Assembly (NCBI RefSeq): GCF_947654165.1
Contig: NZ_CANTKB010000049.1
Location: forward strand, 1-11,277
Length of the DNA stretch: 11,277 nt
Source: an uncultured Blautia sp.
Lineage (GTDB): Bacteria; Bacillota; Clostridia; Lachnospirales; Lachnospiraceae
Direction: 5' to 3'
The notes under the pieces were generated by a model that was given only the letters and a program-made list of their open reading frames with translations, was not told the origin of the DNA and did not search any database. The position numbers were made by a program, and so were the translations under genes. Of this stretch, positions 1 to 5,689 are shown one piece after another. Positions within the stretch are counted from its first letter, which is position 1. Every line of letters starts with the position of its first letter.

Positions 1-335
1 AGAGAACAGAAAAGGATAGCATGTATGAACTGTCCGCAAAAAATGACCGACTGATATGGAATGGTGGAAGGAATAGAGAAGAGGAACTTCTTGCTAACTG
101 CTATTTTAATTCCATGGAGCTGGCAATGGATAATGGAATCAGGTCTATTGCATTTCCTTCTATATCGACAGGTGTGTACAGTTTTCCGGTAGAGCTAGCA
201 GCGAAAGTTGCAGTTCATACAGTTAATAGATTCCTGCAGGATAATCCAAACAGCTTTGATTTGGTGGAATGGGTGCTGTTCGATGCACATACTGAGGCGG
301 TGTATGAAGCAGAGGTTGATAAGATATATGAGTAA
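1..335 (+). pseudogene. Macro-domain (ADP-ribose binding) protein, 5' end outside window, possibly decayed
   Basis: The reading frame is open from the window edge (frame 3), so the N-terminus is missing. The visible part matches the C-terminal half of macro-domain proteins, which bind or hydrolyse ADP-ribose or O-acetyl-ADP-ribose. Seen are an EEELLANCYFNSMELA helix and then IRSIAFPSISTGVYSFP, the conserved loop that contacts the ribose and phosphates, followed by a normal C-terminal helix and strand. Just before this, YELSAK runs almost directly into IWNGG. Family members normally have a strand of the YVIHTVGP type there. About four residues therefore seem lost or scrambled without a frameshift, which suggests decay. 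The ATG at position 21 lies inside the domain and is not a convincing start. It reads toward the tRNA-binding gene downstream. The family call is fairly sure; functionality is doubtful. Confidence 0.7.
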
Positions 336-424
336 TAGAAATGAAATGTCTATTATATCTATTGATGATTCCGGTTTTGTCGATATAATATATTGTGAGA
401 AATGAAGAGAAGGAGATTAACCAA

Positions 425-850
425 ATGGATAATAATGAAGTAGTAGTAACAGAAGAAGTGGCAGCAGTTGTTGAAAATAATACAGGTATTGAAATAGAGC
501 CTTTATTTGAGGAGCAGGTTGATTTTGATACATTCTCAAAGTCAGACTTCCGTGTTGTAAAGGTAAAGAATTGTGAAGCAGTGCCTAAGAGCAAAAAACT
601 TCTTAGATTTACACTTGATGATGGAACAGAGAATGAGAGAACAATTCTTTCAGGAGTACATGCTTTTTATGAGCCAGAGGAACTTGTTGGTAAGACATTA
701 CTTGCAATCGTAAATCTTCCACCACGTTCAATGATGGGAATTGACTCTTGTGGTATGTTACTTTCAGCTATTCACAATGTAAATGGTGAAGAAAAGTTGA
801 ATCTTGTAATGTTAGACGATTCAATTCCAGCAGGTGCAAAACTGTATTAA
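425..850 (+). CDS. Stand-alone tRNA-binding-domain protein (methionyl-tRNA synthetase beta-like)
   Basis: A 141-residue protein. After about 22 variable acidic residues it has one OB-fold tRNA-binding domain of the MetG C-terminal/CsaA/Arc1p type. Seen are VDFDTFSKSDFRVVKV, the EAVPKSKKLL segment, ILSGVHAFYEPEELVGK, NLPPRSMMGI, and a terminal PAGAKLY. Such proteins bind tRNA non-specifically and can act in trans as a beta subunit of methionyl-tRNA synthetase. An upstream in-frame ATG at 395 is open, but AAGGAG ends about 10 bases before the ATG at 425, so 425 is preferred. Codon use is AT-rich. A second gene at 8864-9322 encodes a gap-free homologue, roughly 70 percent identical over about 120 residues by eye, with clearly more GC-rich codons. 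The two are therefore not a recent duplication. Whether this copy is chromosomal or cargo of the element cannot be decided here. Confidence 0.9.
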   Translation: MDNNEVVVTEEVAAVVENNTGIEIEPLFEEQVDFDTFSKSDFRVVKVKNCEAVPKSKKLLRFTLDDGTENERTILSGVHAFYEPEELVGKTLLAIVNLPPRSMMGIDSCGMLLSAIHNVNGEEKLNLVMLDDSIPAGAKLY

Positions 851-929
851 GATTTGCACAGTAATTACATATATGTTAGTGGATAATTATATGTGATTTT
901 AAAATTTATGTTGAAAGTAGATAGTAAAA

Positions 930-955
930 GAGCTGGGTGTCATTGTGCCCAGCTC
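930..955 (-). terminator. Rho-independent terminator between convergent genes
   Basis: GAGCTGGG (930-937) and CCCAGCTC (948-955) form a perfect 8-bp stem with a 10-nt loop. On the minus strand the stem is followed by CTTTTACT, so it best terminates the minus-strand Xre gene, whose stop codon (954-956) overlaps the stem. Readthrough from the plus-strand tRNA-binding gene meets the same stem. Confidence 0.8.
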
Positions 956-1154
956 AATCTTCTACATGGAAGACATCTTCCACCAGCATATTAAAGTATT
1001 TAGAAATCCGCAGCATAAACTCGGCAGATGGGGTGCTGTCTCCACGTTCTATCCTGCCGACAGTTTTGGTGCTGTATCCGATAGCAGCGGCAAGGTCATC
1101 CTGGTAAATGCCACGTTGTTCTCGGATTTCTCGGATATTATTGGTAACCGCCAT
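954..1154 (-). CDS. Small Xre/Cro-type HTH regulator
   Basis: A 66-residue protein made almost only of one helix-turn-helix of the Xre/Cro/CI class. Seen are IREIREQRGIYQDDLAAAIGYSTKTVGRIERG and then a fourth and fifth helix ending in MLVEDVFHVED. Members bind palindromic operators as dimers. The start is supported by GAAGGGA about 6 bases before ATG on the minus strand. It lies 92 bp downstream of the S24 repressor on the same strand and may be read through from it or from its own promoter. A TGTGTCC half-site at 1220-1226, identical to half of the palindrome at 2093-2106, lies upstream of it. In this position it resembles a Cro-like partner to the repressor, which is inference. Confidence 0.88.
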   Translation of the reverse strand: MAVTNNIREIREQRGIYQDDLAAAIGYSTKTVGRIERGDSTPSAEFMLRISKYFNMLVEDVFHVED

Positions 1155-1224
1155 AAAAATCCCTTCTTTCAGTTCTATAGATAGATAGATATTTTCTTAT
1201 TGTTAATTATGCAAAATGATGTGT

Positions 1225-1253
1225 CCGATAAAAAGGACTTGCAATTTTATCGG
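1225..1253. repeat. Inverted repeat at the 3' end of the S24 repressor gene
   Basis: CCGATAAAA (1225-1233) and TTTTATCGG (1245-1253) form a perfect 9-bp inverted repeat with an 11-nt spacer. It overlaps the stop codon of the minus-strand repressor gene. No T-run follows, so it is not a classical terminator. It could be an operator for the small Xre gene downstream or an RNA 3'-end stem. It also abuts the TGTGTCC half-site at 1220-1226. Confidence 0.6.
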
Positions 1254-1981
1254 CAATGCCCTGTAATAGCAGAAGCATCAGATTTTCCAAGAACTTTTCC
1301 AAATATGTCTAAGCGGTCATTTTCACTAACCTTGATAGGTGCATATTTTTTATTAAGTGAGATAAGGAAAATTCCGTCGTTATCGTTCTGTAACTTCTTA
1401 ATATAGGCTTCTCCATTGAGAGAGAAGATACCGATTTCTCCGGTATCAACAGATTCCTGTTGTAATACCCATGCAATCTGACCATCGTGAAACTCAGGCT
1501 CCATACTGTCACCACTGATGCGTACACCGAATGTAGTATCTTCTGGTAGAAGAGATTCATCTATGCATATGGTCTTTTTCGGTCCGTCTACAAGAAAATT
1601 ACCAGTACCAGCTGATACCGCATTTTCAAATATATCAATGCTGCGGAATGGGATAATCTTAGCCATTTTCTTCTCATACATTCCGGATGCATGGAGCAGA
1701 TTGATGTAGTCCATAGCTTTTTCTCTGCCTTCATCAGTCAATGATGAGAAAGGATCAGCAGGATTTACTCCAAAATATGCTTCATACATATTAGTAATAC
1801 CAAGGATTCTACACACCTTGTAAAATATCGTTACGCTTGGTTCGGCAAGATTTCGCTCCCAGTTGGATATAGCCTTGTAGGAAATGGTAATGCCTTCCTT
1901 TGCCAGTTCATCAGCGAGATCCTGCTGGAGCAAGCCTTTCTTTTTTCTATATAATGAAATGATTTCTCCGATTGAGTACAT
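1247..1981 (-). CDS. CI/LexA-like repressor with HTH and self-cleaving S24 peptidase domain
   Basis: A 244-residue repressor. Residues 1-65 form an Xre helix-turn-helix (ISLYRKKKGLLQQDLADELA, then AISNWERN). Residues about 115-235 form the S24 (LexA/CI/UmuD) autoprotease. The Ala-Gly cleavage bond is visible at A124-G125 (AVSAGTG). The catalytic serine is S159 in SGDSMEPEF, and the lysine is probably K195 in YIKKL. Such repressors cut themselves when RecA is activated on single-stranded DNA, which de-represses mobile-element genes after DNA damage. The start at 1981 has GAGG upstream on the minus strand. It is divergent from the Y-family polymerase gene, with a shared palindrome and two promoters between them. 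It is probably the master switch of the element (inference), with all catalytic residues present. Confidence 0.93.
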   Translation of the reverse strand: MYSIGEIISLYRKKKGLLQQDLADELAKEGITISYKAISNWERNLAEPSVTIFYKVCRILGITNMYEAYFGVNPADPFSSLTDEGREKAMDYINLLHASGMYEKKMAKIIPFRSIDIFENAVSAGTGNFLVDGPKKTICIDESLLPEDTTFGVRISGDSMEPEFHDGQIAWVLQQESVDTGEIGIFSLNGEAYIKKLQNDNDGIFLISLNKKYAPIKVSENDRLDIFGKVLGKSDASAITGHCR

Positions 1982-2036
1982 ACATACGCCTCTTTTCTTT
2001 CATTTTGTTGATTTCTAATGTCTCTTTTCACTCCAT

Positions 2037-2065
2037 AGTATATAGCAACAGTACCAATTATTCAA
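2037..2065 (-). promoter_or_regulatory. Sigma-A type promoter for the S24 repressor gene
   Basis: Read on the minus strand: TTGAAT (2065-2060), a 17-bp spacer, then TATACT (2042-2037). It lies about 55 bp upstream of the repressor ATG and points away from the divergent polymerase promoter. Confidence 0.65.
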
Positions 2066-2092
2066 GCTAAAAATCCAATATAATGAGAAAAA

Positions 2093-2106
2093 GGACACAT
2101 GTGTCC
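2093..2106. promoter_or_regulatory. 14-bp perfect palindrome, probable operator of the S24 repressor
   Basis: GGACACATGTGTCC is perfectly symmetric. It lies between the divergent repressor and polymerase promoters, and only one base separates it from the polymerase -35 box (2108-2113). That is the expected place for a repressor site. Which of the regulators in the window binds it is inference; the S24 repressor or the LexA-like protein at 3509 are the best candidates. Confidence 0.65.
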
Positions 2107-2107
2107 G

Positions 2108-2137
2108 TTGACAGTCGATTATTCTTGGGGTTATACT
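2108..2137 (+). promoter_or_regulatory. Strong sigma-A type promoter for the polymerase operon
   Basis: TTGACA (2108-2113, perfect -35), an 18-bp spacer, then TATACT (2132-2137). It lies about 80 bp upstream of the polymerase start and directly after the 14-bp palindrome, so a bound repressor would cover the -35 region. Confidence 0.75.
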
Positions 2138-2215
2138 ATGCCCTGTAAGAAACATTACCCATATACTTGGACTAAAGTTATGGTAATGACAGATTAAATG
2201 CAGGAGGTGATGCAG

Positions 2216-3466
2216 ATGGGAGACAGGGTAATACTTCATTCAGATATCAACTGTTGTTATGCTTCGATTGAACATCTGCATCATCCTGAGCTTGCAGGAA
2301 AGCCATTGGCAGTAGGCGGCGACCCGGAGGCAAGACATGGGATTGTCTTAACAGCTGACTATATTGCCAAGAAGTACGGTGTGAAAACAGGAATGGCACT
2401 CTGGCAGGCAAAGCAAGTCTGTCCGGGCATAACATTTGTTTCACCAAGAATGGACTTATATCTTCGGTTCTCAAGGATGGCGCATGAGATATATGCAGAA
2501 TATACGGACAGACAGGAGCCATATGGGATTGATGAGTGCTGGCTTGATGTTACAGGGAGCAGCTCCCTTAAAGGGGATGGATTGCTCATTGCACAGGAAA
2601 TCAGCAGGAGAATGAAGTCAGAGCTTGGCATCACAGTAAGTGTTGGTGTTTCTTTCAATAAGATATTTGCAAAGCTTGGTTCAGACTATAAGAAGCCGGA
2701 TGCAATCACAACTATGTATAAGGGTGAGTTTAAGCAGAAGGCATGGTCACTTCCGGTGGCAGATCTTCTATACGTTGGCAAAAGTACGAACAGAAAGCTT
2801 GCATTATTTGGTATCAAAACCATAGGTGATCTTGCAAGGGCAGATGAAGATGTGCTTAACAGTCACCTTGGAAAGAGGGGCAGTATCTTATGGTCGTTTG
2901 CTAATGGCTATGATGATTCACCTGTCAAGCTGGAGAATACCCACGCTCCAATCAAATCGGTGGGAAACAGCATAACGACGCCAAAGGATTTAGTATGCGA
3001 TGAGGATGTAAAGATTGTTCTTTATATTCTGGCTGAGAGTGTTGCAGCAAGACTTCGTGAGAATGGATTCCGGTGCAGAGTGGTTGAGATAAGTGTCAGG
3101 GATAATGAGTTATTCTCTTTTACCCGTCAGAAAAAGATTGACCATGCAACGAATATCACCGGAGAGATAGCTGCATATGCTTATCAGATATTTAAGGAAA
3201 ACTATAACTGGAGCAAGCCAATCCGCAGTGTTGGTGTCCGAGGTGCAGACTTAGTAACAGATAATTATTGGGAACAGATTGATTTATTCTCAAGTGTGGA
3301 GAAGCGTGAAAAGCAGATGAAGATGGATTCAGCGGTGGATGAGATACGCAGAAGATTTGGATTTTACAGTATCCAGAGGGGACTCATGTACCGGGACAGG
3401 ATTCTATCGGCAGTCAATGCAAAAGAAGAACACACAGTACATCCACATGGGTACTTTTCAGGTTAG
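2216..3466 (+). CDS. Y-family DNA polymerase (DinB/UmuC-type, Pol IV/V-like)
   Basis: A 416-residue translesion DNA polymerase. The palm metal ligands are visible: D10 in ILHSDINCCYASIE and D106-E107 in YGIDECWLD. GKPLAVGGDPEARHGIV is the fingers motif. VSVGVSFNKIFAKLGSDYKKPDAI and the LYVGKSTNRKLALFGIKTIGDLA helix-hairpin-helix thumb follow, then a little-finger domain. QIDLF near residue 354 fits the beta-clamp-binding pentapeptide. AGGAGGTGA at 2202-2210 sits 5 bases before the ATG at 2216, so this start is chosen over the in-frame ATGs at 2198 and 2210. It is the first gene of a short operon with the LexA-like protein and a small unknown protein, under a promoter next to a palindromic operator. 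Length and motifs are those of a complete, active enzyme. Confidence 0.96.
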   Translation: MGDRVILHSDINCCYASIEHLHHPELAGKPLAVGGDPEARHGIVLTADYIAKKYGVKTGMALWQAKQVCPGITFVSPRMDLYLRFSRMAHEIYAEYTDRQEPYGIDECWLDVTGSSSLKGDGLLIAQEISRRMKSELGITVSVGVSFNKIFAKLGSDYKKPDAITTMYKGEFKQKAWSLPVADLLYVGKSTNRKLALFGIKTIGDLARADEDVLNSHLGKRGSILWSFANGYDDSPVKLENTHAPIKSVGNSITTPKDLVCDEDVKIVLYILAESVAARLRENGFRCRVVEISVRDNELFSFTRQKKIDHATNITGEIAAYAYQIFKENYNWSKPIRSVGVRGADLVTDNYWEQIDLFSSVEKREKQMKMDSAVDEIRRRFGFYSIQRGLMYRDRILSAVNAKEEHTVHPHGYFSG

Positions 3467-3508
3467 CAACGAGAAGTGCCAATAGAGTAAAGAAGAGGGA
3501 GGCGGAAC

Positions 3509-3751
3509 ATGAGCGAAGCAGCAAGAATTAATCTGGTAGACAGAGCACCATTGACGGAGAAGCAGCAGAATGTGTATGAAAGCATTATGCAATATCAGCG
3601 TGTGAATGGCTATGCTCCTACTATCAGGGAGATATGCAAGATGGTAGGGGTGGCATCGACTTCAAGTGTTTATGCACATCTGAAAATATTAGAAGAAAAA
3701 GGCTATATAGCAAGGAAGATGGATGCTTCCAGAGCAATAGCAATCTTGTAA
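3509..3751 (+). CDS. LexA-type winged-helix DNA-binding protein without peptidase domain
   Basis: An 80-residue protein matching only the N-terminal DNA-binding domain of LexA. Seen are LTEKQQNVYESIMQYQRVNGYAPTIREIC, the recognition helix STSSVYAHLKILEEKGYI, and SRAIAIL, where LexA has its linker. It then stops, so the S24 autoprotease is absent and RecA-driven self-cleavage is impossible. Normal LexA is about 200 residues. The start has GGGAGGCGG upstream, and it follows the polymerase gene by 42 bp on the same strand. It may compete with host LexA at SOS boxes, or bind the element's own sites while the separate S24 repressor senses damage. The domain assignment is secure; the role is inferred. 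Confidence 0.9.
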   Translation: MSEAARINLVDRAPLTEKQQNVYESIMQYQRVNGYAPTIREICKMVGVASTSSVYAHLKILEEKGYIARKMDASRAIAIL

Positions 3752-3765
3752 GGAAGGTGATTACA

Positions 3766-4011
3766 TTGAGCAATAAGGTATATGTTGATGTACTTGCAGA
3801 GTTTTCAAGGGACGGACTGCTCATTCCAAAAGAGATAACATGGGAAGATGGCAGAAAGTATGAGATTACACGAGTAAAAGACAAGCGCAGAGCAGCCAGT
3901 ACAAGGGCTGGTGGAGTTGGAGAGCGTTATACCTGTGTGGTAGATGGAAAGGAAATATTCCTTTTCTATGAAGATAACAATATGTGGTTTATGGAAAGAG
4001 CCGGAGCCTGA
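3766..4011 (+). CDS. Small unknown protein in the polymerase operon (TTG start)
   Basis: An 81-residue protein, begun at TTG 3766 because AAGGAAGGTGA sits just upstream and because that start follows the LexA-like gene by 14 bp. The open frame runs further up (to 3634) but there overlaps the LexA-like gene. Predicted content is mostly beta-strand: VYVDVLAEFSRDGLLIPKEITW, YEITRVKDKRRA, then ERYTCVVDGKEIFLFYEDNNMWFME. The pattern suggests a compact beta-barrel-like domain with no membrane segment. Its position after a Y-family polymerase resembles that of YolD-like polymerase accessory genes, but I see no motif proving such kinship. Function unknown. Confidence 0.75.
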   Translation: MSNKVYVDVLAEFSRDGLLIPKEITWEDGRKYEITRVKDKRRAASTRAGGVGERYTCVVDGKEIFLFYEDNNMWFMERAGA

Positions 4012-4015
4012 TGTG

Positions 4016-4112
4016 ATTGTGTGCTGACAGCACAATTCATATCAGTTGGCTTTAGATCAGCAAAGCCGGGGAATGTGCAGACATTCATCGGAACTCTCGG
4101 CAAAAGGCTTGC
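4016..4112 (+). other. Structured non-coding stretch upstream of the Com-like gene
   Basis: No gene was found in 4012-4187. Several stems are visible: TGTGCT/AGCACA (4020-4034); GGCTTT/AAAGCC (4048-4067); GAATGT/ACATTC (4071-4086, loop GCAG). In addition AAGCC (4063-4067) can pair instead with GGCTT (4106-4110), which is exclusive with the second stem. The pattern suggests an untranslated leader or small RNA controlling the Com-like gene. No known riboswitch class is recognised. Confidence 0.45.
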
Positions 4113-4187
4113 AAAGGTGATTTCCCTTTCCTTTACGAGTACAGAATTGTAGATTGATGATTTTGTATGAATAAGGAGCGAACTGAA

Positions 4188-4391
4188 TTGAACAAAGAAA
4201 ATGTTATAGAAATTAGATGTAAAAAATGCAACAAGTTAATGATGGAATATTTTGTATGCGGTGATGATTCCGCTGTGGCACTTCAGAATATTGGAATTAA
4301 GTGTGACAGATGCAAGCGAGTGATGATACTCAAGAAGTATTCCGAGGGAATGATGAAGGAACATTCTGAGAATGGAACTTTCAGAATATAA
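4188..4391 (+). CDS. Com-like zinc-finger nucleic-acid-binding protein
   Basis: A 67-residue protein with two CxxC knuckles: RCKKCNKL (C11, C14) and KCDRCKRVMIL (C39, C42). This is the layout of phage Mu Com, which starts with a very similar IRCKNCNKLL segment and has a second knuckle in a CPRCKR context. Mu Com binds mom mRNA and opens a stem that blocks its translation. TTG 4188 is preferred because AAGGAG (4173-4178) lies 9 bases before it. An in-frame ATG at 4167 has no ribosome binding site. Strongly structured RNA lies directly downstream (4412-4539), ahead of an Xre gene. Mu Com's partner mom, or the adenine methylase often found next to Com-like genes, is absent here. The family call is good; the target is unknown. 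Confidence 0.82.
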   Translation: MNKENVIEIRCKKCNKLMMEYFVCGDDSAVALQNIGIKCDRCKRVMILKKYSEGMMKEHSENGTFRI

Positions 4392-4411
4392 CGATTGAAA
4401 ATTAAATTATA

Positions 4412-4555
4412 GCCCACCTGATAAGGGCACATCAAAAGATGGAAGCACCAGAGACGCAGGGGAAACGAACAGTATTTATGATACTGGTTTCCTCGTGCGT
4501 CTTTTTGTGCTGTAAAGGTAATCCGACTTGTTCGTTTCCACGGGCGGCAAGGAGG
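4412..4555 (+). other. Structured leader with two alternative folds before the Xre gene
   Basis: The 168-bp gap between the Com-like and Xre genes is almost entirely foldable: GCCC/GGGC (4412-4428), CATC/GATG (4430-4441), and the long hairpin listed separately (4444-4511). The segment GGAAACGAACA (4461-4471) also pairs perfectly over 11 bp with TGTTCGTTTCC (4529-4539), which is incompatible with that hairpin. The second partner ends about 10 bases before the AAGGAGG of the next gene. CTTG (4527-4530) can also pair with CAAG (4548-4551) at the edge of that site. This is the shape of an attenuator or translational switch; no known class is recognised. Confidence 0.6.
4444..4511 (+). terminator. 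Long terminator-like hairpin in the leader
   Basis: Nested stems AGCAC/GTGCT, AGACGCA (4452-4458)/TGCGTCT (4496-4502), GGAAAC (4461-4466)/GTTTCC (4487-4492) and CAGTAT (4470-4475)/ATACTG (4481-4486) close on a TTATG loop. A T-run (4502-4506) follows the AGACGCA stem. It could stop transcripts from the Com-like gene before the Xre gene. Confidence 0.7.
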
Positions 4556-4559
4556 ATTT

Positions 4560-4907
4560 ATGAGCAGTAAAGCACAGACAAGAGAAAAGGATTATGAGAG
4601 AGGAATACGAATTGCTGATAGAAGAAAGGAGATAGGATTATCACAGGATGAGTTAGCTCATAGAGTAGGTATAGGCAGACAAGCATTATCTGCGATTGAA
4701 AATGGTGGAGATTTTAAGACACAGACATTAGATAATCTAGCAATCGTACTTGGTGTATCTGTTGATTTCATAATGTATGGAAAGAATGAAGAAAAGTCGG
4801 AACTATTATCTGAGGCAATGGATGTTCTTTCAGATATGGATGAATTGCAGATAAGACAGTGTCTTGCAATGATGAAAGCAATGAAAAGCGTGTCAGTTGA
4901 AAAGTGA
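4560..4907 (+). CDS. Xre-family HTH regulator (first of operon)
   Basis: A 115-residue protein. Residues about 15-72 form an Xre helix-turn-helix (IRIADRRKEIGLSQDELAHRVGIGRQALSAIENG, then TLDNLAIVLGVSVDFIMYG). An acidic helical tail of about 40 residues (SELLSEAMDVLSDMDELQIRQCLAMMKAM) probably dimerises or binds a partner. AAGGAGG ends about 5 bases before the ATG. The structured leader lies just upstream, and a palindrome-rich stretch lies just downstream before the resolvase-like gene. It is likely the regulator of the operon that follows. The pair of this gene with the resolvase-like gene at 5058 is echoed by the pair at 5670 and 6001. Confidence 0.93.
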   Translation: MSSKAQTREKDYERGIRIADRRKEIGLSQDELAHRVGIGRQALSAIENGGDFKTQTLDNLAIVLGVSVDFIMYGKNEEKSELLSEAMDVLSDMDELQIRQCLAMMKAMKSVSVEK

Positions 4908-4909
4908 TT

Positions 4910-5043
4910 GTCGTGTTTACACGACATAATTGTCGCCTGTACACGGTCGGCAATTAAGGTGTGGCAGATTACAATATACTTGTGCTTGAGATACAGCACA
5001 CCACGAGAGTGGAGGCGCCAAAACTCTCCAATACGAAATCGTA
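4910..5043. promoter_or_regulatory. Palindrome-rich leader between Xre and resolvase-like genes
   Basis: Five symmetric elements are packed in about 130 bp: GTCGTGT-tt-ACACGAC (4910-4925, perfect); a 30-bp dyad with TAATTG/CAATTA arms (4927-4956) around a TGTACA core; GGTGTG/CACACC (4958-5002); GAGAGT/ACTCTC (5005-5028) enclosing GGCGCC; and TACGA-aa-TCGTA (5032-5043), which touches the AAAGGAG ribosome binding site. The first two are good candidates for operators of the upstream Xre protein. The last could mask translation of the next gene. No confident promoter could be chosen. Confidence 0.6.
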
Positions 5044-5057
5044 AAGGAGATAACAAA

Positions 5058-5465
5058 ATGAAAAAAAGAGATTTTAACTTAGTAGGAAACGAAGGTACAG
5101 ATAATCAGGAGCTTGCAAAGGGTATTGCATTTGTAAAGTCACGCAGAGCGGAACTCAATGTAGTCCAGATGGTTGAAAGTATGCGTGATCAGGCAATACC
5201 TAATGGAGTAATAATAAATGATGCGTATTGTGATCGCTCAATGACAAGGGACTATGACAGAGAAGCACTGAATGCTTTATTTGCAACACTTAAAGAGGAA
5301 GATTTTGAGGTTGTAGTAGTCAGAAGCCTGAATGAGATCACCGATGACATTTATGATCTGGAGGAATTTGTGAAGACCATCACAGATATGGGCATATGGC
5401 TCTATTCTCTTGAAGTCGGTCCAGTGCCAATTACTGTATCTCATGCAGAGGACTTTGGATGCTAA
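5058..5465 (+). CDS. Resolvase-fold protein lacking serine-recombinase active-site residues (first copy)
   Basis: A 135-residue protein. The open frame extends upstream to 4908, but AAAGGAG (5043-5049) fixes the start at ATG 5058. It follows the outline of the serine-recombinase catalytic domain: GIAFVKSRR (residues 22-30) where YxRVSS would be; AYCDRSMTRDYDREALNALFATLKEEDFEVVVV, matching the D.SG.DF.RP...L....DVVVV segment; then a helix and GIWLYSLE. The key residues are not kept. YxRVS becomes FVKS, and the SxxRLGR motif with two catalytic arginines becomes RSLNEITDD. There is no C-terminal HTH, unlike the complete resolvase at 10640-11248. It is therefore unlikely to cut DNA and may act as a structural or regulatory domain. 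A related protein lies at 6001-6372. The fold assignment is by pattern and needs structural confirmation. Confidence 0.72.
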   Translation: MKKRDFNLVGNEGTDNQELAKGIAFVKSRRAELNVVQMVESMRDQAIPNGVIINDAYCDRSMTRDYDREALNALFATLKEEDFEVVVVRSLNEITDDIYDLEEFVKTITDMGIWLYSLEVGPVPITVSHAEDFGC

Positions 5466-5689
5466 AGGAGTCCTTTGGTAGATCGACAACAGAAAATCAT
5501 TCCGGTCGGGACAAACAAGTCCCGGCTGTGAAGGATTGCAGATTTACACAGACTGCATTCGGAACAGTTGTACATGATTCAAGTGGGAAGTGGCTTGGTC
5601 AGTATGAAACAGAAGATGCAGCTGTAGAGATGATTAGGGAAATGGCACAGGACATTGGAGGGTACGACGATGAAATACGAAGGATATAA
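5459..5689 (+). CDS. Small unknown protein overlapping both neighbours
   Basis: A 76-residue protein whose ATG overlaps the previous stop by 7 bases and whose end overlaps the next gene by 20 bases, typical of translational coupling. The first 20 residues are polar and low in pattern. Residues about 27-68 (CRFTQTAFGTVVHDSSGKWLGQYETEDAAVEMIREMAQ) look like a small beta-beta-beta-helix domain. There is no signal peptide or membrane segment. A perfect AAAGGA-g-TCCTTT palindrome (5464-5476) and a CGGGAC/GTCCCG stem (5507-5524) lie in its first codons. The true start could be slightly later (GTG 5528), but no good ribosome site supports that. Function unknown. Confidence 0.65.
   Translation: MLKESFGRSTTENHSGRDKQVPAVKDCRFTQTAFGTVVHDSSGKWLGQYETEDAAVEMIREMAQDIGGYDDEIRRI

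Noticed and set aside
223..594. A 123-codon minus-strand frame opposite the macro-domain and tRNA-binding genes
   Set aside because: It spans two genes on the other strand, has low-complexity Ser/Thr-rich content, no ribosome site and no recognisable domain; a shadow frame.
1178..1192. Short GATA tandem repeat (TAGATAGATAGATAT)
   Set aside because: Only about three units; too short to call a functional repeat or phase-variable tract, though it lies upstream of the small Xre gene.
4012..4187. Resemblance of a GCAAAGCC word to the 3' part of c-di-GMP riboswitches
   Set aside because: The other conserved parts of that class (GGGCAAACC hairpin, tetraloop and receptor) are missing, so the match is not supported.
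4658..5056. A 132-codon minus-strand frame under the Xre gene and leader
   Set aside because: Antisense to a clear HTH gene and to the palindrome-rich leader; no plausible start signal.
5058..5465. Calling the 5058 product an active resolvase
   Set aside because: The YxRVS and RLGR catalytic motifs and the C-terminal HTH are absent; only the fold outline remains.
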